NCBI RefSeq assembly: GCF_030296015.1
Contig: NZ_AP027368.1
Span: 1,798,001-1,862,000, forward strand
DNA: 64,000 nucleotides
Source: Ferrimonas sp. YFM
GTDB lineage: Bacteria > Pseudomonadota > Gammaproteobacteria > Enterobacterales > Shewanellaceae
Reading direction: 5' to 3'
Translations under genes and position numbers: made by a program
The notes under the pieces: model-generated
What the model was told of the DNA's origin: nothing
The model's input: the letters and a program-made list of their open reading frames with translations, nothing else
Databases searched by the model: none
Shown: piece after piece, positions 8,587 to 16,527 of the stretch
Layout: each line of letters begins with the position of its first letter
Numbering within the stretch: position 1 is the first letter of the stretch

Positions 8587-8830
8587 ACAGCTATTTTTAT
8601 GCGGCAAATCGCCGCCTTTCACTCGGAACACTCTTGCCGCATATCTGAAAGCCATAGCCGTGAATTGGTGAGAGCACTTTAGAAATGTATCAGTAGATTC
8701 GGTCATGCTCAACGCCCTTAGGTGGTTGTTCATCAGCACAAAAGGCGGATCTGATCGGCAAAAAAGGCGGCAAAACCTTGTGTGGTAGAATTCACTGACC
8801 GGTACTGGCGCCGAAACGAGCACAGCGCTG
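8587..8830. repeat. Left copy of a diverged ~240-bp direct repeat
   Basis: Matches 12537-12770 in the same orientation, about 70% by eye, with long conserved blocks. These are TTTTATGCGGCAA...CGCCGCCTTTCACTC, TCAGTAGATT, GCTCAACGCCCTTAG, AAAAAGGCGGCAA and TACTGGCGCC. A nested perfect inverted repeat, TATGCGGCAA / TTGCCGCATA, brackets about 25 bp. GGGCGTTGAGC, read on the minus strand, looks like the right end of an attC site. Each copy ends just before the ATG of a minus-strand gene. Confidence 0.7.
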
Positions 8831-8897
8831 CAGGCACGCTTAGCGGACTTGGCCTCAGGGACTCCTGCCGCCACAAAGGGGTCATTCAGAGTTGAGA

Positions 8898-9019
8898 GGT
8901 AACGCCTTGCTAAGGTGCGGCTAACACCACGAAACCCCAGCAAAGCCACCGTAAACACTAAAACCAATCGAACTAAAAATGCCAAAGGTTAGCAGTCACT
9001 CTTAAGCAATCTGTTAGGC
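8898..9019 (-). other. attC-like recombination site 1 (~122 bp)
   Basis: Read on the minus strand, the left arm is GCCTAAC, spacer AGA, TTGCTTAAG. The right arm is CTTAGCAA, GGC, GTTACC. R'' GCCTAAC fits RYYYAAC exactly. TTGCTTAAG pairs with CTTAGCAA leaving one extra T, the extrahelical-base hallmark of attC sites. Pairing continues inward: GTGACTGCTAAC against GGTGTTAGCCGCAC. The interior sequence recalls Vibrio/Shewanella superintegron repeats. The R'' box overlaps the TAA stop (9014-9016) of the TIR-like gene, as in integron cassettes. Confidence 0.78.
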
Positions 9020-10078
9020 AAAATATTTAACACCGTACTTTTCACTGTTTTTTTGCATGCTTTCAAGCGTTGAAATCTCTGAGTAATACTTATGTCCATT
9101 GCCCATTTCAATTTCCTGACAAATAATCAAACGTTCGTATGGCTCACCACTTGGTTCTGAAAAATGACAAAAAACATGTGGAAAATAGTCATATTCGTCG
9201 CCATCGAAATTAATTGTGACTATGTTAGAGAATGGTATTTCTCCTATAAGGAAAACCCTCTCGTCACCCTTTTCACCTTTTGAGTGGTCACGGAATCTAT
9301 AAGTCCCATCCTCACAAAGAGAAATTGCACCGGCTCTTAAAAAGACTTGAACCCCTTTGTGGTACAGTTGGGCTAGCTCTACTTTAAACCAAGGTGAAGT
9401 CCCCTCATCTTCGCCCACTTCGGGATAAGATTCGATACGATCAACATCTCGAATAATCACCCTACGTCGCAACCCTTCATTATTTATGTTTTGTATGTAA
9501 TCACCCAGTTTCTTTCTGAACTCTTCTTGATGCTTTATCTTTTCAACATTACTTCCAAAACTTGGCTTTGTGATCTTGCGTTGTTTTGCAAAAGGCTTAA
9601 TAGCCTGAACAAGCGCTGCAACAAGATCCCGTTTAACTTGAGATTTTTCGGATATATTGTCAGAGTTTAGGTTATATGTGATAGGCCAACGCTTATGCGC
9701 CAAATCAAATGGGATATTGCCCTCAGGCTGACCGAAAGCAGTATTCATAATATTAATAACTCTAACGCTACCAAGTGCATGCATGGCATAACCTAATTCA
9801 ATTAATACGTTGGGATTTGAAAGGGCTCTTTTACGCTCAGAATGACAAACGAAAGTAATGTCTGCCAGAAACACTTCGCAATTTTCAATTTTGCTAAGAA
9901 TCGTAGACGCTATATCTGGAGAACCAGTAACTCCCTTAGTATCATGATCTTCTCGAAGTGGTTCGTTTAATTCAAGTTCACGGTTAATTTGTTTAACAGC
10001 AGCCTTAAGACAATCAAGCTGAAAATGACGATTGAACTTTGCTTCTGTATCACTTTGCCATGAATAAAAAATTTTCAT
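9014..10078 (-). CDS. TIR-like (SWQSD-type) nucleotide-binding protein
   Basis: 354-aa protein starting MKIFYSWQSD. The N-terminal ~160 residues match the TIR-like, predicted nucleotide-binding family: SWQSD, HDTKGVTGSPDIAS, a VFLADIT strand, NPNVLIELGYA and PFDLAHKR. Related stand-alone or effector TIR domains consume NAD+ in antiphage systems such as CBASS and Thoeris. The remaining ~190 residues are unrecognised and could be a sensor domain. No partner cyclase or ThsA is next to it. ATG 10078 has only a weak Shine-Dalgarno. The DNA is AT-rich, and the TAA stop lies inside an attC-like site. Family call fairly firm; a defence role is inference. Confidence 0.72.
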   Translation of the reverse strand: MKIFYSWQSDTEAKFNRHFQLDCLKAAVKQINRELELNEPLREDHDTKGVTGSPDIASTILSKIENCEVFLADITFVCHSERKRALSNPNVLIELGYAMHALGSVRVINIMNTAFGQPEGNIPFDLAHKRWPITYNLNSDNISEKSQVKRDLVAALVQAIKPFAKQRKITKPSFGSNVEKIKHQEEFRKKLGDYIQNINNEGLRRRVIIRDVDRIESYPEVGEDEGTSPWFKVELAQLYHKGVQVFLRAGAISLCEDGTYRFRDHSKGEKGDERVFLIGEIPFSNIVTINFDGDEYDYFPHVFCHFSEPSGEPYERLIICQEIEMGNGHKYYSEISTLESMQKNSEKYGVKYFA

Positions 10079-10540
10079 ACTACTTTTCGTTATCCTATTT
10101 TGCCTTACAGTGTATTAGTGCGAATTCGAACTAAGCCCGAAATCCACCCCTTAGCAATTGATTTACCCTACTCTATTTTCTCACATACAAACAATAGGTT
10201 AGCAAAGAGTTGCCGATATTTTCAACTGGCAATTAGTGTGGAAAGTGCGCATGAATACAAAGTGGGGTCTACATAAACACAGTTAGCTAGGAATTTTTCT
10301 TCCTTAATCATATTGATACCAGGTGGCTGTAGGTAAAAGTGAGAATTTTTACCGGTAAAAGTGCGCATTCGTAGTTACTGACGTTTTGGGTATGGAGCCA
10401 ACGACCGGTACTGGCGCCGGACTGAGCGTTCGCTGAACGCCTCAACCAACGGACAGTACCATCACCAGGTGACGGGCTACGAGCGCCACGAAGCGGTCGT
10501 TCGCGACTAAATCCGATCCGCCCTAACTCCTATGGTCGAT
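10079..10540. other. Intergenic region with a conserved motif and hairpin
   Basis: No gene seen. At about 10403-10417 it carries ACCGGTACTGGCGCC, the motif found in both 240-bp repeats, followed by a hairpin-forming GAGCGTTCGCTGAACGC. No attC could be identified after the stop of the HEPN-like gene, where it would be expected if that gene were a standard cassette. Confidence 0.5.
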
Positions 10541-11275
10541 TCAGGCTGGTATCTTGAAATCCGCTAGGACTTTGCTGAAGTCTCTCACCCGAGTTGCCCT
10601 TTCCATCTCTCGGGTTTTTTCTTTGCTGTTTAGCGCTATCCCTTTGGTACTGCCTATTGTCTGCCTGTTGTAACCATCTGCTCTTGGGAGTGTCGATCTG
10701 TAGAACTGGCCCAGTTCCTTGTCTTCTGTCTCTTCGATACGACCAACAACCTCCATGATTATAGAATGAACATTTTCACCGAAGGCCAGCGCTTCTTTTA
10801 CGGTAGGGATGTAGCCTTTATGGATAACCTTATTCCGAAAAGAGGCCTTCTGGTTATTAAGTAATGCCGGTGGCTCGCCGTACTTCGTAAAATATCCGTT
10901 GATATAGGCCCCAAGCTGTCGCTCAGACTGGTTCGCCATTGATTTCCAAACGGCTTCAAAGTGCGATGCTTCGAGGCCCTGGCAATAATGTGTGAATCTA
11001 ATAAAAAACTCGTAGAATCGCTCTAGTGAGGAGGCAAACGAGGAAACTGCCTCGCGCGGGTATCCATCTCGAATGGCATACATAGCGATGTCGAAAAGAA
11101 CCTCAAATTTCGCAGAGCTAACCACTACTGCGCTCTCATGGCCTTGGCTGCAAGTTACGGGATGGATTCCGTTATCGCGTATGAGCACTGTCTCTTCCGC
11201 CATAACTACTGGTTGTCCATTGCTTTGAGTTAAGGCATCTCTGAGACATTGATTGCAATGTACTCGAACTTTCAT
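10541..11275 (-). CDS. Zinc-ribbon/HEPN-like hypothetical protein
   Basis: 244-aa protein from ATG 11275, chosen because GGGAG lies four bases upstream; the frame stays open to 11374. An N-terminal pair CNQC with a later TCSQGHE may form a small zinc ribbon. A helical region follows (REAVSSFASSLERFYEFFIR). RNKVIH near residue 175 fits the Rx4H signature of HEPN domains, the RNase or dimerisation folds common in toxin-antitoxin and abortive-infection systems. No partner antitoxin is adjacent. Function is unproven; HEPN assignment rests on one motif plus helix pattern. Confidence 0.5.
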   Translation of the reverse strand: MKVRVHCNQCLRDALTQSNGQPVVMAEETVLIRDNGIHPVTCSQGHESAVVVSSAKFEVLFDIAMYAIRDGYPREAVSSFASSLERFYEFFIRFTHYCQGLEASHFEAVWKSMANQSERQLGAYINGYFTKYGEPPALLNNQKASFRNKVIHKGYIPTVKEALAFGENVHSIIMEVVGRIEETEDKELGQFYRSTLPRADGYNRQTIGSTKGIALNSKEKTREMERATRVRDFSKVLADFKIPA

Positions 11276-11651
11276 GTTGCTCCCAAGCCGACTAAGTACG
11301 TCGGCGATGACAAATCCGAAAATTGTAAATCGATTACCAAGGCTTCCGATGAGTGGATAGCTTAAGGCTGCCAACGCTCTTTCTCAACACAAACACAAGT
11401 AAGTTACCGACGGGTGGCTCTTAAGGGTAGTAGAGCACTTAAAACTCCGGATGACCATAACTGGAGCCACATCTCATTAAAGTTGAGCTTGCTGTTCATC
11501 GACTACTCAATGGCTCCTGTCACTCCTAGCTCTACGATAGGGTGTTGCGCTCACCGATTGAATCCACACCAAATAGCTGTCATTCAGGGGCTTGAGGTGT
11601 AACGCCCGCGTATTGGGCGCGAGCTTGCGAGCGTCCTAATTGACGCGTTTG
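11276..11651. other. Intergenic region holding attC-like site 2
   Basis: 376 bp with no supported gene. Apart from the attC-like site at its right end, nothing was recognised. It must contain the promoter of the HEPN-like gene. Confidence 0.5.
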
Positions 11652-11657
11652 TTATCT
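11598..11657 (-). other. attC-like recombination site 2 (~60 bp)
   Basis: On the minus strand: GATAAC, spacer AAA, CGCGTCAATTAGG ... CCCAATACGCG, spacer GGC, GTTACAC. The TAAC/GTTA ends and CGCGT/ACGCG arms pair with an unpaired C (CGCGT-C-AAT against ATTACGCG-like), again the asymmetric extrahelical base expected of attC. The centre is short and GC-rich (GCTCGCAAGCTCGCGC). The TAA stop (11652-11654) of the upstream gene lies within the left box, exactly as in attC-like site 1. Confidence 0.75.
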
Positions 11658-12515
11658 GATACACAAGCCAACTCCATCTACGTCGATATATGTTAAAAAA
11701 TCATCTGCATCGTAGCCTGAGCGAAGGTCATTTATCTCCTCCCATATACCTTCGACTATCGACTTATGAAGCAATAGGTACAACGAGCCCGTCGGAAATA
11801 GAAAGGGAATGCGATAGGCTACAAAGCTTTGCGGAAAGTCTTCAACCTGATTGGAAGGTTGCAAACCTAACTGCTCTACAGAGTCTAGAATTGAGCGATA
11901 GTAAATCGCTATTAATTTTCGATTGATATCTTCAGAGTATTCAATGTCATCACCTACCGGATCGTGAAACTTAACAGTTGGGGACTCATATAAGTTGTAA
12001 GCAACGCTAGCCACCGAAAAATGGACTGGTATTGGTCCTTGTCTTGACTGCGATTTATGGTCAAGCATCTTGTTAGCTGACACCGATGAAACCTTATAGC
12101 CCTTTGCTTCAACGGCAAATTGTTTTGTCCTCGTGTCACAGTATAGATCTGGTCTCTTACCCTTTATAGGATGACCATGTTGAACCATAGCATCCTCATA
12201 ATTATGAGTGTATTTCGCACCATAGATTTTTTTTGCTAGAAAATCTGCAAGCCCTTTTCCAATTCTATTGGATATCTGACCAAGTTCAGTCGGGTCATGA
12301 AAAATGACATCTGGCACCGAAAAATAGTCAGCGCCATACCTCCAGTATTGAACGAACTCAAGCATAAACCCGGAGAACCTAAACAAATTGTATAGGGACC
12401 GATTAACTCCCATACCTGCAAAAGCTAAGTGCTTCGTAAACTGAAGATACGACAAATCAAATTCTAGATCTGTAAAATTTCCTTTGTCATCTAAATGCTG
12501 AACCTTTAGCTTCAT
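11652..12515 (-). CDS. Predicted PD-(D/E)XK-like nuclease-fold protein
   Basis: 287-aa soluble protein. The segment KRPDLYC ... FAVEAKGYK near residues 120-143 fits the PD-x(n)-ExK active-site pattern of restriction-endonuclease-fold proteins: Asp in RPDLY, then Glu and Lys in VEAKG. No other domain recognised. ATG 12515 has AAGGAA upstream and follows the right 240-bp repeat directly. The gene is AT-rich and ends inside attC-like site 2, so it looks like an integron cassette. A stand-alone nuclease or a defence effector is plausible; the motif alone is not proof. Confidence 0.5.
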   Translation of the reverse strand: MKLKVQHLDDKGNFTDLEFDLSYLQFTKHLAFAGMGVNRSLYNLFRFSGFMLEFVQYWRYGADYFSVPDVIFHDPTELGQISNRIGKGLADFLAKKIYGAKYTHNYEDAMVQHGHPIKGKRPDLYCDTRTKQFAVEAKGYKVSSVSANKMLDHKSQSRQGPIPVHFSVASVAYNLYESPTVKFHDPVGDDIEYSEDINRKLIAIYYRSILDSVEQLGLQPSNQVEDFPQSFVAYRIPFLFPTGSLYLLLHKSIVEGIWEEINDLRSGYDADDFLTYIDVDGVGLCIR

Positions 12516-12536
12516 GGTGTTCCTTTCAGATAGCAG

Positions 12537-12770
12537 CTGCTTTTATGCGGCAAGTCGCCGCCTTTCACTCTGGACACCCTTGCCGCATATCTACACACAG
12601 CAGAAGTAAACCAACGAGAGAATTTTTCCAATATATCAGTAGATTACCGCAAGCTCAACGCCCTTAGATGCTTACACTTCAGCACGAAAGGTGGCTCTGT
12701 TCTGCAAAAAGGCGGCAACGTCGCGCATGGTAGAGTCCAATGACCGCTACTGGCGCCAAAGCGGGCATTC
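12537..12770. repeat. Right copy of the diverged ~240-bp direct repeat
   Basis: Homologous to 8587-8830 in the same orientation, with the same TATGCGGCAA/TTGCCGCATA inverted repeat, GCTCAACGCCCTTAG block at about 12654-12668 and TACTGGCGCC block near 12748. It directly precedes the minus-strand nuclease-like gene. The two copies bracket about 3.7 kb holding the TIR-like, HEPN-like and nuclease-like genes. Confidence 0.7.
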
Positions 12771-12820
12771 GACCTGCATGTTTTGGTGACCTAAGTCCTC
12801 TTTGGCAAAGCGCTTGAAGT

Positions 12821-12851
12821 AAAAAACTCCCCAGTGGCGAACACTGGGGAG
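12821..12851 (-). terminator. Rho-independent terminator of apbE
   Basis: On the minus strand, CTCCCCAGTG and CACTGGGGAG form a perfect 10-bp stem closed by TTCGC, followed by TTTTTT. Confidence 0.9.
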
Positions 12852-12885
12852 GTGGAGAGGGGACGATCAACTAAGCCGCCGTCGG

Positions 12886-14034
12886 CTAGTGATGATTGAA
12901 GCGCTCAAACCCCGAGCTGTAGACTCGCCTGCCATCTTCATCCAGGAGCCAGACGCCCTCCAGGTAATTGAGCTTTTCGGCCAGGGCCTTTGCCCGGTCC
13001 AGCGGCATCAGGAACAGGGTGGTGGAGAGCACATCGGCATAGATGTGGTTGTTTGAGAGCACCACAGAGGTGGCCACGCCGCCCTGTTTGGGATAGAGGG
13101 TGGTGGGGTCGATGATGTGGTGGTACTCCTTGCCACCCACTTCAAAGTATTTGAGGTAGTTGCCGCTGGTGACCACGGTAAGGTTTTCGCCGGTTACCAC
13201 CTCGGTGTAGCGCCTTTCCACCTGGTCACAGCCGGGAAGTTGGAAGTCGTGTTTGCGGCACACCGGGTCCTCGATGGCGGTGACGAAGGGTCGACCCTCT
13301 GGGTGACGGCCGTAGTGACGGATGTTGCCGCCGGCGTTGATCACCACAGCGCGCATCCCCTGTGCTTTGAGGTGGTCCAGCACCTTTTCCACCATCCAGC
13401 CTTTGGCGATTCCGCCGAGATCCAGGCTCATCCCCTCGGTCATGGTGACGCTGTGGTCAGCGGGGTCCAGCTGGATGTTGGCGATGCGGGTGTGTTCGGC
13501 GGCGGCGCGCAGTTCGGCATCGGTGGGCAGGCTGCACTCCCTCTCGTTGCTGGCACCGGTCGTGCAGCGAAAGCGGTGCTGTCGCCACAACTGCACCACG
13601 GGGCCGATGGCGATGTTGAAGTAGCCTTCGGAGAGGCGGTGCCACTCCACTCCGGTCTGAATCAGCTCGAACAGCTCGGGGTCGATCCTATGGGTGGCAG
13701 TGGGATCCAGGTTGATGGATTTGATGTTCACCAGGCCCGGATAGGTGTCGTAGTCCGAAGCCAGTTGGTGGTAGTGCTCGATGAGTTTGAGCGACTGGCA
13801 CAGGGCGGTTTTCGCATCTTCGCCGCCATCATCCAGGATCTCGATGCTGATGGAGGTGCCGAAGTAGTCCAGGGTGTAGAGCACGCTGCGGTTCGGTTCA
13901 GACTGGATCAGCCCATGTTGCTGGCAAAAGCCATTGCTGGGGTCGGCATCCGATGCGTCGGCCCAGACGAAGGGAGCCAGCAGCAGGTGGGCAAAGATAA
14001 ACAGCTGGGCGAGGCGGTCGATAGGGGAGTACAT
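12886..14034 (-). CDS. apbE: ApbE family FAD:protein FMN transferase
   Basis: 382-aa periplasmic flavin transferase. It attaches FMN covalently to a Ser/Thr of target proteins, using FAD and Mg2+. A signal peptide ends near VWADA. Core motifs include LDYFGTSISIEIL, the LDLGGIAKGWMVEKV signature, VINAGGNI, and the C-terminal HHIIDPTT and ADVLSTTLFLM. The gene is downstream of the FMN-binding lipoprotein, which is its obvious substrate, with a 57-bp spacer containing an 11-bp hairpin. It closes with a strong terminator. Length is somewhat longer than the usual 330-350 aa because of an N-terminal extension with a Cys (GFCQQHG). Confidence 0.92.
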   Translation of the reverse strand: MYSPIDRLAQLFIFAHLLLAPFVWADASDADPSNGFCQQHGLIQSEPNRSVLYTLDYFGTSISIEILDDGGEDAKTALCQSLKLIEHYHQLASDYDTYPGLVNIKSINLDPTATHRIDPELFELIQTGVEWHRLSEGYFNIAIGPVVQLWRQHRFRCTTGASNERECSLPTDAELRAAAEHTRIANIQLDPADHSVTMTEGMSLDLGGIAKGWMVEKVLDHLKAQGMRAVVINAGGNIRHYGRHPEGRPFVTAIEDPVCRKHDFQLPGCDQVERRYTEVVTGENLTVVTSGNYLKYFEVGGKEYHHIIDPTTLYPKQGGVATSVVLSNNHIYADVLSTTLFLMPLDRAKALAEKLNYLEGVWLLDEDGRRVYSSGFERFNHH

Positions 14035-14058
14035 GGTGAGCCTCTCTGGAGAAAGAGC

Positions 14059-14085
14059 AGCCGAAGCCCGTGCAGGGCTTCGGCT
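14059..14085 (-). promoter_or_regulatory. Intercistronic hairpin
   Basis: AGCCGAAGCCC (14059-14069) and GGGCTTCGGCT (14075-14085) form a perfect 11-bp stem with a 5-nt loop between the FMN lipoprotein gene and apbE. No T-tract follows, so it may limit read-through or protect mRNA ends and set the protein ratio. Confidence 0.65.
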
Positions 14086-14091
14086 ATGGGG

Positions 14092-15423
14092 TTAGTTGTG
14101 GGTGCGCACCACCTGGTCAGCACGCATCTCCTTGTAGAGAAGGTCGGCCTGCTTCAGGTAAGTGTCCCAGGAAGCGGAACGCTTGGTGAAGCCGGTCTGG
14201 GCGTAGCTGCCGGTGTCGCCAGTGGCGGGCAGGTCGTTGATGTCGAAGATGGAGCCACCGTTTTTCACATGCTCATTCAGGGCATCAAACATGACGTTGA
14301 AGCCGATGCGGGCGGGCTCGACGTAGTACACCGAGTCGTACTTGGACTGGCGGTAGTGCTTCTTCAGCGAAGCGTCGCGGATCTCCTGCTTGGAATCGGC
14401 GAAGATCTCGTCGTAGTACACGTTGACAATCTCTTTGCTGTTGGTGTCCACCACGAAGCGCAGCAGTGAGGTAACGCCGGTCCAGCGGCCCTTGGCGTCG
14501 ATCAGGCGCTCGGCGTTCTGGTACATCTTCAGCTGGGTGCCTTCGCCCTGGATGCGGTCATGGATCTTGGCGGTCAGGGGAACCATCGACTGCTGGATGG
14601 AGTTAGAGGCGCCGGCCACGATATCCAGTCCCTGGTACTTGAGACGGTTGGGCTGCTTCAGCTTGTTGGCCAGCTTGGGATCGTAATCCGGGTTGGGCTC
14701 GAAGGTCAGTTTGTCCTTCTCCACCATCAGTTTTTCCATGGTCAGGGCGGATTGCACCCAGGCGGTGCCCTTCTTCTTGCCCATGGAGAAGTTGTACTCG
14801 GACATCCGCTTGGGTACGTCCTGGTAGATGCGGGTGTAGTAGTTGGGACGGCCACTCTCGTTGAACTCCGCCAGGATGACGTCGCTGGTGTTGGCGCTGT
14901 CCAGCACGATGATCATGCTGCCCATGTGCCCCTGACGGAAGCGGGCTTCCTCGTAGTAGTAGTCGCCCTTGAGCAGGCCCAGCTTGGGCTGAATGGACCA
15001 CTTCAGTTTAAAGTCCTCGCCCTTGTCCTCGGTGGAGCCCACGGGTTGGTATTCAGGCGCTGACCCGTCGGTGCGCGGCAGGCTGTTGATCGCCTGCAGG
15101 ATGCCGTTGGAGGAGAAGGTGGAGCCGGAGACGGCATCGATGCCTTCGTGGCCATTGTTGCTGACAATCTTGGGGAACAGGCGCTCGGCGTTGAGGTAGA
15201 GGGACTCGGTTTCCTTGTGGGACTGGGTGGTGATCTGCTGAATCTTGCCCTGTTCAACCTGCACCTGCAGGGTGATGTTGCTCTTCTTTCCCTTACCGGA
15301 AACCTCGTGGGTGCCGTCTACGTATTTGCCCTGGGGCGCCTGGCTGGCGCAGCCTGAAAAGGCCAGGGCAACCAGGGTTGCGGCGGGTAGTGCGTAGCGG
15401 CGTGTCTTGTTATGTGCTGCCAT
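14092..15423 (-). CDS. FMN-binding domain lipoprotein (ApbE substrate)
   Basis: 443-aa lipoprotein with a lipobox LAFSGC (acylated Cys near 25). The first ~115 residues form an FMN_bind domain: YVDGTHEVSGKG, VQVEQGKIQQI, and DAVSGSTFSS near 98, where the Thr of SGST is the expected flavinylation site. The remaining ~320 residues are unrecognised and may contact a partner or substrate. Paired with apbE downstream, it fits the flavin-based extracellular or periplasmic electron-transfer modules seen in metal-reducing bacteria. Whether it faces the periplasm or the cell surface cannot be told; there is no Asp at +2 of the lipobox to hold it in the inner membrane. Confidence 0.85.
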   Translation of the reverse strand: MAAHNKTRRYALPAATLVALAFSGCASQAPQGKYVDGTHEVSGKGKKSNITLQVQVEQGKIQQITTQSHKETESLYLNAERLFPKIVSNNGHEGIDAVSGSTFSSNGILQAINSLPRTDGSAPEYQPVGSTEDKGEDFKLKWSIQPKLGLLKGDYYYEEARFRQGHMGSMIIVLDSANTSDVILAEFNESGRPNYYTRIYQDVPKRMSEYNFSMGKKKGTAWVQSALTMEKLMVEKDKLTFEPNPDYDPKLANKLKQPNRLKYQGLDIVAGASNSIQQSMVPLTAKIHDRIQGEGTQLKMYQNAERLIDAKGRWTGVTSLLRFVVDTNSKEIVNVYYDEIFADSKQEIRDASLKKHYRQSKYDSVYYVEPARIGFNVMFDALNEHVKNGGSIFDINDLPATGDTGSYAQTGFTKRSASWDTYLKQADLLYKEMRADQVVRTHN

Positions 15424-15587
15424 CGATGGCTCCTAACTCGTTTGTAACTCGTTGACCGGGTCGGAGTTGACCTTTGACTAGCAGACTAATTAAACGCCGT
15501 GAGGGGCAATATAGTGGTTTTCCGTAGCGCGGGAAGAAGGGTGACCGGCTTCACACTGGGTTGAGTGGCCTGGAGTTTGGTCGTAAA

Positions 15588-16439
15588 TCAGTTCTGGCAG
15601 AGATGGGGCAGGGGCTGCCATTGGGGCGCCCGCTCTATGGGGTGTTGCCCCAGGAACTCGCTGAGCAGTTGGAAGAGCGGCGGGTAGGCCAGGTTCAGGG
15701 CGATGGGGTCGGTGAAGAACGCCTCCACACAGACCGCAAAGAACTCCGCTTCGTTCTCGGCGCCATAGGGGTCTATCCACAGTCGGTCCCAGGCCAGGTT
15801 CGCCTGGGCCGAACCCTCGGGCAGAGACTCGGCAATTTCAACCTGACGGCAGTGATTAACAAAGGCTGCGCGGAATGCTTTTAGCCACCGCTTTTGCAGG
15901 GCCGTAGGCAGAGCTGGCAGGCCGTCGGCGATGCCACCGTTGGCCATATCCAGCTTGTGGGCCAGTTCGTGGATCACCAGGTTAAACCCGCTCCACTGCC
16001 TGCTGTAGCCCAGCTCTGACAGGGACAGGATCACCGGCCCCTGTTCCCACGCCTCGCCCGACAGCTCCTCCACGCTCTGATGTTCGACGCCGTTGTCGTC
16101 CAGGTAGTGGCGATCGCTGACAAACTCCTCAGGATAGATCAGCAGCTCATGGAACACTCCATAGGCCTCCAGCCCCAGATTGAGCACGGGCAGGGCGGCC
16201 ATCAGGGCGATGTCGATGCAGTGATCATCGGTGAGCTTGGCCCCCATCACCGGGGTAAAGCGTTTGTCGTGAAGAAAGCACCAGCCCAGCTCCATCAGGC
16301 GGGTCTGCTCGCCTGCGGTGAGACCATGGAGAATGGCCAGGGCATCCAGGTTCTGCTGCCAGCGGGCCCGGCGCTCAGGGTCGAATCGAGCCAGCAGTCT
16401 CTGCCGCCGCCAGTTGGAGAAAAAGTCAAACATGGCCAT
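15588..16439 (-). CDS. mtfA: MtfA-like M90 metallopeptidase
   Basis: 283-aa zinc peptidase of the Mlc-titration-factor family. The zinc motif HELAHKLD is present, and a downstream ENEAEFFAVCVEAFF supplies the third-ligand glutamate region. E. coli MtfA binds the repressor Mlc and so influences ptsG expression. ATG 16439 and ATG 16433 are both possible; neither has a clear Shine-Dalgarno. Length matches the family (about 265 aa). Regulation partner in this organism unknown. Confidence 0.9.
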   Translation of the reverse strand: MAMFDFFSNWRRQRLLARFDPERRARWQQNLDALAILHGLTAGEQTRLMELGWCFLHDKRFTPVMGAKLTDDHCIDIALMAALPVLNLGLEAYGVFHELLIYPEEFVSDRHYLDDNGVEHQSVEELSGEAWEQGPVILSLSELGYSRQWSGFNLVIHELAHKLDMANGGIADGLPALPTALQKRWLKAFRAAFVNHCRQVEIAESLPEGSAQANLAWDRLWIDPYGAENEAEFFAVCVEAFFTDPIALNLAYPPLFQLLSEFLGQHPIERAPQWQPLPHLCQN

Positions 16440-16487
16440 AGCTTAGCTGCAGAAGCCAGGGAAGGGAATGGTTGGGAAAATGACATT

Positions 16488-16515
16488 AAAAAAAGGCGAC
16501 CCGAAGGCCGCCTTT
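16488..16515 (-). terminator. Rho-independent terminator of the lectin-repeat protein gene
   Basis: On the minus strand, AAAGGCGGCC-TTCG-GGTCGCCTTT forms a 10-bp stem with a stable UUCG loop and a T-run. Confidence 0.92.
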
Positions 16516-16527
16516 GCGTGTGGGGGA

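Larger units (their letters stand above)
12516..12885. other. Intergenic region at right edge of island
   Basis: Holds the right 240-bp repeat and the apbE terminator. No gene seen. The island-to-core transition lies about 12780-12820. Confidence 0.5.

Noticed and set aside
8584-8985. 133-codon minus-strand frame in the accessory island
   Set aside because: It runs through attC-like site 1 and the 240-bp repeat; no ribosome-binding site, and the right repeat copy does not keep the frame convincingly.
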